Source of the DNA: Pseudoalteromonas tunicata
GTDB taxonomy: Bacteria > Pseudomonadota > Gammaproteobacteria > Enterobacterales > Alteromonadaceae
Assembly: GCF_002310815.1 (NCBI RefSeq)
Contig: NZ_CP011033.1
Coordinates: forward strand, 620,001-684,000
DNA length: 64,000 bases
Direction: 5' to 3'
Position numbers and translations under genes: made by a program. How positions within the stretch are numbered: the stretch's first letter is position 1; each line of letters begins with the position of its first letter. Below the pieces are notes generated by a model. The model searched no databases, was not told the origin of the DNA, and saw only the letters and a program-made list of their open reading frames with translations. Positions 53,950-62,136 of this stretch are shown piece by piece.

Positions 53950-54187
53950 AGATACCCCTGCAAATGACTCTATATACAATCCACACGACCTTCTTAAGTG
54001 TAGGAAATATTGTGATTTAAGCAATAATTAGGTGGCTCGATTGAAAGTTAGCTATTATCTTGATTAAAAAGGATTATTTTAGATCGAAATCAGCTGTGTC
54101 ACTGGCGGGTAGGTGGCATCTAACACTAAAAATATTTAGCTTGGGCATGTTTGATAGCGTTTATTTTGCTGATTAGATTTTAACTCT

Positions 54188-54213
54188 AAGTATTAAAAAT
54201 ACTTTTAATACTT
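54188..54213. promoter_or_regulatory. Perfect 11-bp inverted repeat upstream of eptA
   Basis: AAGTATTAAAA-ATAC-TTTTAATACTT, about 40 nt before the PmrA-type box. It may be an operator or, given the AT content, a local hairpin. The 359-nt pilY1-eptA gap holds no gene that I can see. Confidence 0.35.
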
Positions 54214-54250
54214 TAGAAAGCACTGCATTTGATTAAAACAAGATCAGTAA

Positions 54251-54267
54251 CTTAAGTTTGTCTTAAG
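54251..54267 (+). promoter_or_regulatory. PmrA-type box in the eptA promoter
   Basis: CTTAAG-TTTGT-CTTAAG fits the direct-repeat consensus HTTAAK-N5-HTTAAK exactly. A TAAAAT at 54283-54288 could be the -10 element, with the second half-site at the -35 position, and the start codon is at 54309. PmrA control of eptA is established in enterics. Confidence 0.6.
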
Positions 54268-54308
54268 ACTCGCTAGTTAAAATAAAATCATAAAAATAGA
54301 CTAGAGTT

Positions 54309-55925
54309 ATGTTAATGCTTGTATTCCCTCGATTTCAATCTACTTTTAAATCGCTAATCATCCTTATTAGCGTGTATTTTACGTTTGTTTTTAATTTTCC
54401 TTTTTTGAAACGTATTATGGGTGCGGTGACTGCATTACCTGACTACAACGTTCTTTTTTTGATTACAATTCCAGTGTTTGTTTTTTTACTACTGTTGATC
54501 TTTTTTACATTAATTTCAAATAAATGGTTCTTTAAACCCTTATCAATAGTGCTGATACTATTATCTTCAATGGTTTTCTACGCAGGTCAAAATTATGGTG
54601 TGGTCTTTGATTACGGCATGATGCAAAACATATTTGAAACTGATACCAGTGAAGCGCATACGTATTTAAATCAAAGCGCGGTTTTAAGTTTTTTACTGTC
54701 AGGCTTATTACCCGCGTTTTTAGTTTATCGTGTCCAGCTGCAACACAAAGGTTTTGTTGTGGAGCTTAAAAATAGGGCGATGTTATTGTTAATCGCTTTT
54801 ATTGGCATTGTTGTGATTGCAGTTTCTTTTTATTCAAATTTTGCTTCTGTTGGTCGTAATAACAAAGAATTAAAAAAATTCCTTGTTCCTAGTCAGTTTT
54901 TAGATAGCAGTATTAAATACGTCGCAAGGACTTATTTACAGACTCCACCTGCATTTGAGGTGCTCGATGCTAAACCAACACTTATCGATAAAACGAAAAA
55001 GCAAGTGTTTGTGCTTGTTGTGGGTGAAACAGCGCGAGCCGAAAGCTTTTCGAGTAATGGCTATGAACGTTCGACAAATCGCTATACAGAGCCACTCAAT
55101 ATGACGGCCTATCAGCATGTTTCGTCTTGTGGTACTGCAACTGCGGTCTCTGTTCCATGTATGTTTTCGGTCTTAAATCGTGAAGATTTTGATAATAAAA
55201 CGGCGGAAAATGAGCAAAACGTTCTTGATATTATTCAACAAGCTGGGGTAGAAGTGATTTGGATTGACAATAACTCGGGCTGTAAAGGTGTATGCGAGCG
55301 CGTTCAGCATGAAAAAATTGATCATACTCAACATAATGATATGTGTGATGGAGAGTATTGCTTTGATGAAGCATTAATTGGCGAGCTGCGAAATAAAATA
55401 AATAAAGTTAAAAGTGATAACGTGCTGATTGTTATGCATATGATGGGCTCTCATGGGCCGACTTATTATCGCCGTTATCCAAAGGCACATCAGTTATTTA
55501 CCCCTGATTGCCCTCGCAGTGATATTCAAAACTGTACTAAAGAGCAATTAATTAATACTTATGATAATACTATCGCTTATACCGACTTTGTTTTAGCTCA
55601 AAGTATTGCTGAACTGAATAAGTTACCCGAAGAGATATCAACAGGCCTGCTTTATGTATCAGATCATGGTGAGTCATTAGGTGAAATGGGAGCATATTTA
55701 CATGGATTCCCTTATAGTTTAGCGCCTTCTCAGCAAACACATGTCCCATTGCTTACTTGGTTTAAGCAAAGTGATATTGACCCAGTTTGTCAAAATAATT
55801 TGGCTGATACCGTTGAATTTAGTCATGATAATCTTTTTCATAGTATGCTGGGCATTATGGGTGTTAATACAAAGGCTTATAACCAACAGCTAGATATGTT
55901 TAATATATGTATCAAGCCAAGTTAA
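54309..55925 (+). CDS. eptA: Lipid A phosphoethanolamine transferase
   Basis: A 538-residue inner-membrane enzyme. Five membrane helices (about 15-175) precede the periplasmic sulfatase-like domain. The catalytic Thr is in VVGETARAESFS, and SDHGESLGEMGAYLHG holds zinc ligands. Cys pairs (SCGTATAVSVPC, CKGVC) form the usual disulfides. It transfers phosphoethanolamine from phosphatidylethanolamine to lipid A, lowering polymyxin binding; the MCR proteins are in the same family. ATG 54309 or 54315 could be the start. Expression is probably controlled by a PmrA-like regulator, judged by the box upstream. Confidence 0.93.
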   Translation: MLMLVFPRFQSTFKSLIILISVYFTFVFNFPFLKRIMGAVTALPDYNVLFLITIPVFVFLLLLIFFTLISNKWFFKPLSIVLILLSSMVFYAGQNYGVVFDYGMMQNIFETDTSEAHTYLNQSAVLSFLLSGLLPAFLVYRVQLQHKGFVVELKNRAMLLLIAFIGIVVIAVSFYSNFASVGRNNKELKKFLVPSQFLDSSIKYVARTYLQTPPAFEVLDAKPTLIDKTKKQVFVLVVGETARAESFSSNGYERSTNRYTEPLNMTAYQHVSSCGTATAVSVPCMFSVLNREDFDNKTAENEQNVLDIIQQAGVEVIWIDNNSGCKGVCERVQHEKIDHTQHNDMCDGEYCFDEALIGELRNKINKVKSDNVLIVMHMMGSHGPTYYRRYPKAHQLFTPDCPRSDIQNCTKEQLINTYDNTIAYTDFVLAQSIAELNKLPEEISTGLLYVSDHGESLGEMGAYLHGFPYSLAPSQQTHVPLLTWFKQSDIDPVCQNNLADTVEFSHDNLFHSMLGIMGVNTKAYNQQLDMFNICIKPS

Positions 55926-55950
55926 TATTTAGTACTCGGATTTTTAATTA

Positions 55951-55977
55951 GGGGCTATTTGTAATAGCTCCTTTTTT
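55951..55977 (+). terminator. Rho-independent terminator after eptA
   Basis: GGGGCTATT / AATAGCTCC stem (one G-T pair) with a 3-nt core loop, then TTTTTT. Confidence 0.8.
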
Positions 55978-56043
55978 GTATTTAAAACGCCACAACCTAT
56001 CACTTTTTAAAACTCGCAATGCTCAGTTCACATTACGCCCATA

Positions 56044-56063
56044 AAAGTTAGCTAGCTAACTTT
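56044..56063. promoter_or_regulatory. 20-bp perfect palindrome upstream of the GGDEF/EAL gene
   Basis: AAAGTTAGCTAGCTAACTTT is symmetrical at every base. It lies 231 nt before the start codon in a 369-nt intergenic region, consistent with a dimeric repressor or activator site. No gene is seen in this gap. Confidence 0.45.
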
Positions 56064-56171
56064 CGATAACAATCTGTAAGTCACTAACTATTTATCCAAA
56101 TAGATAAATTAATTGCTAATTGCCTGATTAAGATCAATATTTTGGTAGTTTAAATAAGCTAGATTACAAAA

Positions 56172-56228
56172 GCTTGTCTCCATGTTTATAGATGGTTTGG
56201 CCAAGGCAAGCCCGCTAGATATAAACAT
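56172..56228 (+). other. Possible structured mRNA leader (interleaved inverted repeats)
   Basis: GCTTG (56172-56176) pairs with CAAGC (56207-56211), and ATGTTTATA (56182-56190) pairs with TATAAACAT (56220-56228). The pairs interleave as in an H-type pseudoknot, with the palindrome TTGGCCAA between them and an alternative CCAT/ATGG hairpin. It ends 66 nt before the start of a c-di-GMP enzyme gene. It does not match the c-di-GMP riboswitch consensus that I know. Confidence 0.35.
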
Positions 56229-56294
56229 TCACAAATTTAGTTTTCTCACTGATGTTCCTGCTAGTTAATCCTATTACATGATTTTGGAGTCATT

Positions 56295-59021
56295 TTGAAT
56301 ATTTTTCCAAGTAGTCCGCTCGGTCGAAAGCTACTGTATGCAATATTATTATTCAGTGGCGTATTTGCTTTAATAAGCTCTTTTTTGTTGATATGCCATG
56401 ACTATAAACAAAACATTAAGCAACTTAATGCACGGTTTGATATTGTTCAAAAAAGCTATTTGCCTGCACTTGGTAACAGTGTGTGGGATTTTGATGACCA
56501 ACTTATCAATCATCAATTGAATGGGATCATTCATTTACCTGATATTCAGTATGCACGTTTGCAATCAAACTTAGGGACTACCTGGTACGCGGGAGAATTG
56601 AGTCTTACCTATCAAGAAAAAAAGCAATTTGAATTATTTCACGATGACGAGCAAGTCGCGACGTTAACGGTTATCGCAAATATGGGGAGTATTTATAGTG
56701 ATTTAGTGAGCAAAGCTATTTTGATTTTATTGATGCAACTCGCTCAAACAGTATTAATTGGCTTAGTGATTTACTGGTTAGTTAATCAGCTGATAACACG
56801 TCATGTAGTTAAAATCACTGACTTTGCCGAACGTCAAAATTTTAGCGCTCCAAACGACACCTTGAGCTTAGATAGAAATCGAAGTTGCAACGATGAGATT
56901 GACCGATTAGTTCAAACACTCAATACCATGCAGCAACGTTTTAGGCGCGATTTATTAACCATTGAGCAGCAGCAAACTAAGTTATACAACAACATTGCAC
57001 AGCTTAAAAACGCAGAGCAATTGGCTCAGCTAGGTTGGTGGCGATTAGATCCTACTGATAACACGGTATTTTGGTCAAAAGAGTGGCATAAAATTCTCTC
57101 AATGTCTGCCAAAGCAACTGCTAGTCATCAAGCCTTTATGGATCTCATTATTGATGAAGATGCTGAGCAAATATCTGTGGCATTTGACACGCTTTTTCAG
57201 CAACATCAATCGTTTAATCTTGAGCACCGAGTGAGGTTAGCAACTGGCGAAGAAATTTGGCTGCATCATGTCGCACAAGTAAGCCATCACGAAGATGGGT
57301 ATTTCTTTATTGGGACAATTCAGGATATTACGCTACGTAAACGTAATAATCAGCAGCTTGAGCTGGTTTTACGGGTCTTTGAGAATATGAATGAAGCGGT
57401 ACTGATCACTGATGGTCAGCAAAAAATTGTTAAAATAAACCGCGCTTTTACTGATATTACGGGATACGAATTGTCTGACTTACACGGAAGTACTCCCAGT
57501 ATTTTAAACTCTGGTCGCCAAAATGCTGAGTTTTATGAAAAAATGTGGGCGTCCATTCAAGAACAAGGACACTGGCACGGTGAAATGTGGAATCGGCGTA
57601 AAAATGGCGAAGTGTTTCCTGAATGGTTAAAAATAGCCACCATTTGTGATGAGAATAATAAAGTTCTTTATTATTACTCTATTTTTTCAGATATCAGCGA
57701 AAAAAAGCGCACTCAAGAATTAATGCGTTTCCAGGCTAACTTTGATCATTTAACCGGTTTACCTAACCGTACTTTAGTGTTTGAACGCTTGACTAATTCA
57801 GTCAAATTAGCCAAACGTGCCAATCAAGAAATGGCCGTTTTATATATCGATTTAGATATGTTCAAATTGATCAATGATAGTAAAGGTCATTTGGTAGGCG
57901 ATGAGTTAATAAAGCAAGTTGCAGATCGTTTTAAAAGTGTCATTCGTTCTAGTGATATTTTGGCACGAGTAGGGGGCGATGAGTTTGTCATTATTGCTAA
58001 TGCAATTACCCCAGAATACAGCGCAGAATTAGTTGCAGATAAACTTCAAGCGGTACTCAAAGTACCTTTTATGATTGGTAATGAGCGTTTGCATACCTCA
58101 AGTAGTTTAGGTATTGCGTTATATCCATTTGATGGCATAGAAGCCGGTACTTTGCTGTTAAAATCTGAGCAAGCTATGTATCAAGCCAAAGAATTAGGTC
58201 GGCAAAAATCCCACTTTTATACCGATACTATGCAACAAGCGGCAAAACGTCGTCAATTGGTTAAAGAAGCGATGTTATACGGCTTAGAGCAAGATGAATT
58301 CTATGTGCAGTTGCAGCCAATTGTCTGTGTTGCAAGCAATAAAGTGACCAAATATGAGTCACTCGCTCGTTGGAATTCTAAAACCTTGGGACAGGTGGCC
58401 CCCATAGAATTTATTGCGGCTGCGGAATATTTTGGCTTAATTGATCAAATTGGTTTTTTGGTAGCGCAAAAGGCCTTAATTGCAATAGAAAAAATTAATA
58501 CCGCAACGCATCAAGTGGCTCAAGTAGCCATTAATCGCTCGATTAAAGAATTTAGTTCAACTCAAGTTATGCCTTTGTCTGAGTTAATAAAACAAAGCAA
58601 TGTCCCTCCCAGTTGGGTTATTTTAGAGTTAACTGAAAGTGTGTTAATGATTGAGCAACTTACCAACAATCACGAAATATTTTTATTACGAGACATGGGA
58701 GTCAAAATTGCTATCGATGATTTTGGTACTGGTTACAGCTCTTTGAGTTATTTATCTAAATTCCCGGTCGATATGTTGAAAATAGACCGCAGTTTTATCG
58801 CAAATATTGAAACAGATCCATCGGCTAGACGCTTAATTGACACCATTTTAAAGCTCGCCGAAGGCCTTGATTTGGAAACCGTAATTGAAGGCATAGAAAC
58901 ACAAGCCCAACTTGATTTTATCTCAGAATTGGGCGCTACCTATTATCAAGGTTATTACTTTTCTAAACCTAAACGTGTAGCGACGTTATTAGAGGAAATT
59001 ACTAGGAGTGTAAGTGACTAG
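56295..59021 (+). CDS. Membrane-bound GGDEF/EAL protein with PAS domains (c-di-GMP turnover)
   Basis: A 908-residue protein. Two membrane helices (about 12-32 and 138-160) enclose a periplasmic domain of about 100 residues, followed by a HAMP-like linker. Two PAS domains (about 240-355 and 360-480; ITGYELSDLHGSTPSIL) lead to GGDEF (about 485-645, intact ARVGGDEFVII) and EAL (about 655-905). The EAL motif reads ESL, but Asn, DDFGTGYSS and YQGYYFSKP are kept. It may make or degrade cyclic di-GMP. TTG start with GGAG 5 nt upstream. It overlaps the next gene by 8 nt. Confidence 0.93.
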   Translation: MNIFPSSPLGRKLLYAILLFSGVFALISSFLLICHDYKQNIKQLNARFDIVQKSYLPALGNSVWDFDDQLINHQLNGIIHLPDIQYARLQSNLGTTWYAGELSLTYQEKKQFELFHDDEQVATLTVIANMGSIYSDLVSKAILILLMQLAQTVLIGLVIYWLVNQLITRHVVKITDFAERQNFSAPNDTLSLDRNRSCNDEIDRLVQTLNTMQQRFRRDLLTIEQQQTKLYNNIAQLKNAEQLAQLGWWRLDPTDNTVFWSKEWHKILSMSAKATASHQAFMDLIIDEDAEQISVAFDTLFQQHQSFNLEHRVRLATGEEIWLHHVAQVSHHEDGYFFIGTIQDITLRKRNNQQLELVLRVFENMNEAVLITDGQQKIVKINRAFTDITGYELSDLHGSTPSILNSGRQNAEFYEKMWASIQEQGHWHGEMWNRRKNGEVFPEWLKIATICDENNKVLYYYSIFSDISEKKRTQELMRFQANFDHLTGLPNRTLVFERLTNSVKLAKRANQEMAVLYIDLDMFKLINDSKGHLVGDELIKQVADRFKSVIRSSDILARVGGDEFVIIANAITPEYSAELVADKLQAVLKVPFMIGNERLHTSSSLGIALYPFDGIEAGTLLLKSEQAMYQAKELGRQKSHFYTDTMQQAAKRRQLVKEAMLYGLEQDEFYVQLQPIVCVASNKVTKYESLARWNSKTLGQVAPIEFIAAAEYFGLIDQIGFLVAQKALIAIEKINTATHQVAQVAINRSIKEFSSTQVMPLSELIKQSNVPPSWVILELTESVLMIEQLTNNHEIFLLRDMGVKIAIDDFGTGYSSLSYLSKFPVDMLKIDRSFIANIETDPSARRLIDTILKLAEGLDLETVIEGIETQAQLDFISELGATYYQGYYFSKPKRVATLLEEITRSVSD

Positions 59022-59712
59022 AATCTGTTTGTTTTTATTGTTATGCGTGACCTGTTCGGCTGTTAGTAAACCGATAGTCATTGGCAGTTATTTGATTCCA
59101 GGTTTAATTGAGAGTACTTCAACTGGGCGCTTAATTGAGTTACTCAAAGACATTGAACAGATCACACATCTTGAGTTTGAGGTTAAGCTTTATCCAACTA
59201 AACGTGTGCAGTTGATGTTTCAGCAAGGGCAGTTATCGGCTTATTTTCCTGAACTCGAAGCGCAACGTAGTTTTCCATCTTGTCGCACGGCTGCATTTAT
59301 GGAGAAAAAAATTGTAGTATTTAATCGTTTATCTGAACCCATGATCACGGATATTAAACAATTAAAAGGTAAGCGAGTTGGCGCGGTTCGTGGTTTTTCT
59401 TACGGTAAAAATATTACTCATAATCCAGATTTAACGATTGAATGGGTAAGTAACGACGAAGTGAATTTAAAAAAGTTACAAGCGCGAAGAATTGATGCAT
59501 TTGTTGGCGATTTAAGCTCAAGTATCAACGCAATCAAAATGTTACAGCTAGATAATGAGGTACATTATAATCTGGCACAGCCAATTAATGAACTTGATGT
59601 CTTTTTTATGTTTCAACAAGACTCGCAATTAGGCGCTGTCTGTAACCAAGTGAATGAAGCTATCTTACGGTTAAAACAACAAGGTAAATTAGATGATTTG
59701 TTTTTGAAGTAA
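59014..59712 (+). CDS. Substrate-binding-protein-like protein coupled to the GGDEF/EAL gene
   Basis: A 232-residue exported protein (signal peptide ends near VSK) with a family 3 solute-binding fold. IKQLKGKRVGAVRGFSYGKN and ARRIDAFVGDLSSSINAI are the usual hinge and second-lobe motifs. The GTG start overlaps the GGDEF/EAL stop and has AGGAG upstream, so translation is coupled. With no transporter genes nearby, it may bind a ligand in the periplasm and dock on the sensor domain of the upstream protein. That is inference from the coupling. Confidence 0.87.
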   Translation: MTRICLFLLLCVTCSAVSKPIVIGSYLIPGLIESTSTGRLIELLKDIEQITHLEFEVKLYPTKRVQLMFQQGQLSAYFPELEAQRSFPSCRTAAFMEKKIVVFNRLSEPMITDIKQLKGKRVGAVRGFSYGKNITHNPDLTIEWVSNDEVNLKKLQARRIDAFVGDLSSSINAIKMLQLDNEVHYNLAQPINELDVFFMFQQDSQLGAVCNQVNEAILRLKQQGKLDDLFLK

Positions 59713-59801
59713 ATAATTTCACTTTTAGTTTAATTACTCTAAAGAAACAAAAGTCGGTTGAGTTATCATGCCGTTCAAGTTAATTTATTAGAAACTAACA
59801 G

Positions 59802-61226
59802 ATGATGAAGTCGATGAATAATAATAAAATATCTGATGATTTGATGGTGCAATTTGAGCAGTTAAAGAATGCAACTATCACGATGGCACCTTCATCAACT
59901 GCAGCGCGGGTTGAGCAACTTAAACAACTCAAAGCTGCACTTTTAGCACATCAAAATGAGTTACTCCAAGCATTAAGTACTGATTATGGTCAGCGCAGTG
60001 ATTTTGACTCTTTTATGGCTGATCTTTTACCTTCCATACAACATCTCAATTATACCCTTAAACACCTATCAAAATGGATGAAACCCGAGCGTAGGCATAC
60101 GGGGTTGTTATTATTGCCCTCAAAAGTGGTAGTCGAAGCTTTTCCTCTGGGGGTTGTAGGGATTATCGTTCCTTGGAATTTCCCGATTAATTTAGCGTTT
60201 GCGCCTTTGATTACAGCTATTGCGGCCGGAAATAGAGTGATGTTGAAGCTGAGTGAATTTACCCCGCATACGAATCAAGTGATCCGAAAAATTTGCTCAC
60301 CATTTATAGCTGATTTAATTGAAGTTGTTGAAGGCGAACGTGAAATCAGTGAACAATTTTCAAGCCTGCCTTTTGATCATTTATTTTTTACCGGTTCAAC
60401 AGCTGTTGGGCGTATGGTCATGGCAGCTGCGGCGAAAAACTTAACGCCAGTGACGCTTGAACTTGGCGGTAAATCACCGGTAGTTATTACGCCTGATATG
60501 CCAATTAAGGTCGCTGTGGAGCGCCTTATTTTTGGTAAGTGTTTAAATGCAGGGCAAATTTGTGTGGCACCAGATTATGTATTACTTCCTAAAGGTAAAG
60601 AGTTAGCGTTTATTGCACAGTTTCGTGCAGCGTTTAAGCGCATGTATAAACAAGGTTTAGCAGACTCTGATTACAGTTCTATTATTAATCATGCTCAATA
60701 TCAAAGGCTTAAGAACTTATTAAGTCAAGCCGAACAGACAGAAGCCATTATTAGCTCCATTGCGGAGCCTGCATTTGATGATGAGTTACACCGCTTAGCA
60801 CCACATATTATTTATAATATTGACACGAATAGCGCATTGTTGAATGATGAAATTTTTGGTCCTTTACTGCCAATTGTATTTTATAACACAATTGAAGAAG
60901 CAATCAGCTATATCAACAGTAAACCACATCCACTTGCACTTTATATTATGTCGTTTGATAAGCAACTCCAGCATCAAATCCGCACCCAAACGCGAAGTGG
61001 AGCCGTGATTATTAATGACACTGTAATGCATGTAGCGGTTGATGATGCTCCGTTTGGTGGTGTTGGTGCATCTGGAATGGGTCAGTACCATGGTAAAGAG
61101 GGTTTTCTAACGTTTAGTAAAAGTCGCACAATTTTTAAAAGTTATGCTTTTAATCCAAGAACCTGGTTAATTATGAACGCCAAAAACATGATGATGAAAG
61201 TGATTAAACAGTTATTTGTAAAGTAA
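59802..61226 (+). CDS. Coniferyl-type aldehyde dehydrogenase
   Basis: A 474-residue NAD(P)-dependent aldehyde dehydrogenase. Motifs: GIIVPWNFPINLAFAPL, FTGSTAVGRMVM, catalytic Glu in LELGGKSPVV and catalytic Cys in NAGQICVAPDYVLLP. The APDYVL sequence after the Cys and the C-terminal PFGGVGASGMGQYHGKEGF place it near coniferyl aldehyde dehydrogenases, which also take fatty aldehydes. A C-terminal hydrophobic-basic tail (about 450-474) could attach it to the membrane. No aromatic pathway genes are nearby, so the substrate is open. Confidence 0.9.
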   Translation: MMKSMNNNKISDDLMVQFEQLKNATITMAPSSTAARVEQLKQLKAALLAHQNELLQALSTDYGQRSDFDSFMADLLPSIQHLNYTLKHLSKWMKPERRHTGLLLLPSKVVVEAFPLGVVGIIVPWNFPINLAFAPLITAIAAGNRVMLKLSEFTPHTNQVIRKICSPFIADLIEVVEGEREISEQFSSLPFDHLFFTGSTAVGRMVMAAAAKNLTPVTLELGGKSPVVITPDMPIKVAVERLIFGKCLNAGQICVAPDYVLLPKGKELAFIAQFRAAFKRMYKQGLADSDYSSIINHAQYQRLKNLLSQAEQTEAIISSIAEPAFDDELHRLAPHIIYNIDTNSALLNDEIFGPLLPIVFYNTIEEAISYINSKPHPLALYIMSFDKQLQHQIRTQTRSGAVIINDTVMHVAVDDAPFGGVGASGMGQYHGKEGFLTFSKSRTIFKSYAFNPRTWLIMNAKNMMMKVIKQLFVK

Positions 61227-61227
61227 A

Positions 61228-61251
61228 GGTGTTTATCTGTGAGTAAACACC
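61228..61251 (+). terminator. Hairpin after the aldehyde dehydrogenase gene
   Basis: GGTGTTTA / TAAACACC, 8-bp stem with 8-nt loop, directly after the stop codon; no clear T-run. Confidence 0.45.
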
Positions 61252-61269
61252 CTATTAGTCGTGAGTGGC

Positions 61270-61303
61270 AAGTGACAAAAATGGGCAAGCGTTTTTGTCA
61301 CTT
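61270..61303. terminator. Bidirectional terminator between aldehyde dehydrogenase and Sel1 genes
   Basis: Perfect 12-bp inverted repeat AAGTGACAAAAA / TTTTTGTCACTT with a 10-nt loop, between convergent genes. Confidence 0.7.
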
Positions 61304-61309
61304 AATCAA

Positions 61310-62029
61310 TTAGATCCTGCGGCCATCAACGTATTTACCGGCCACAATTTGTTGGTAAATTTCTTCTGCTTTTTCTTTAGCTAGTTTAATTTCACTTGGC
61401 GATAGTTTACGTTCGTCAAGTTTACGACTTTGGCTTGCGTCTTTGTTACCATTAAACTCTGCGATTGTATTCCAAATGTATGATTTGGAAATACTCTTTG
61501 GGGTCCCTAAACCTTCAAAGTGCATCAGAGCCAGATTAAATTGTGCCAGAGTATAGTTTTGCGCCGCCGCTTTGGTGTACCAATCAATGGCTAATTCATA
61601 ATCTTTTGCAACACCAATACCATTGGTATAAAGCACACCTAAATTAAACTGGGCCGCTACAACACCTTTTTTTGCCGCTTGCGTGAATAATTCAGCAGCT
61701 TTTGAACTATCAACTTTGACACCTTTTCCATCTTGGTACAATACAGCGAGTGCAAACATGGCATCTTCATAACCAAGTTTCACGGCTTGTTCGTATAAAA
61801 GCACTGCTTGATTATAATCGCGAGCGACACCATGGCCATTGGCGTAAAGATCTGCCAAGTAATAAATGCCTGGCGCGTAATTATTTTGTGCTAGATATTC
61901 AAATTCAGCTTTTGCTGTTTCAAAATCACCAATATTGGCCGCATCAATACCTTTTTGTAAGTCTGCAAAAGTAGTGGTACTGAACAACATTGCGCTTATA
62001 AAAAAAGTACTTAAATATTTGATTCTCAT
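61310..62029 (-). CDS. Exported Sel1-repeat protein
   Basis: About 239 residues. A signal peptide (ends TFA) is followed by four to five Sel1-like repeats (about 30-190) with the pattern GVAKDYELAIDWYTKAAAQNY, YLADLYANGHGVARDYNQA. Sel1 repeats are helical scaffolds for protein contacts. ATG 62029 is preferred because the signal peptide starts there; ATG 62044 and 62077 also lie in frame, and none has a strong ribosome site. It lies downstream of the EAL-domain gene on the same strand, 107 nt away. Confidence 0.82.
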   Translation of the reverse strand: MRIKYLSTFFISAMLFSTTTFADLQKGIDAANIGDFETAKAEFEYLAQNNYAPGIYYLADLYANGHGVARDYNQAVLLYEQAVKLGYEDAMFALAVLYQDGKGVKVDSSKAAELFTQAAKKGVVAAQFNLGVLYTNGIGVAKDYELAIDWYTKAAAQNYTLAQFNLALMHFEGLGTPKSISKSYIWNTIAEFNGNKDASQSRKLDERKLSPSEIKLAKEKAEEIYQQIVAGKYVDGRRI

Positions 62030-62136
62030 ATTTATATCAACCATTAGTAGGGTATGAATTAATTTTAGCTTGCTCAATAGTGCATAGCCAGTGATGAATC
62101 GGTTTATTTGTCAGTAAATGTAATTTATTGAATTTT

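Noticed and set aside
56172..56228. c-di-GMP (GEMM) riboswitch before the GGDEF/EAL gene
   Set aside because: The conserved GEMM core and GNRA tetraloop/receptor are not seen; only the interleaved pairing is reported.
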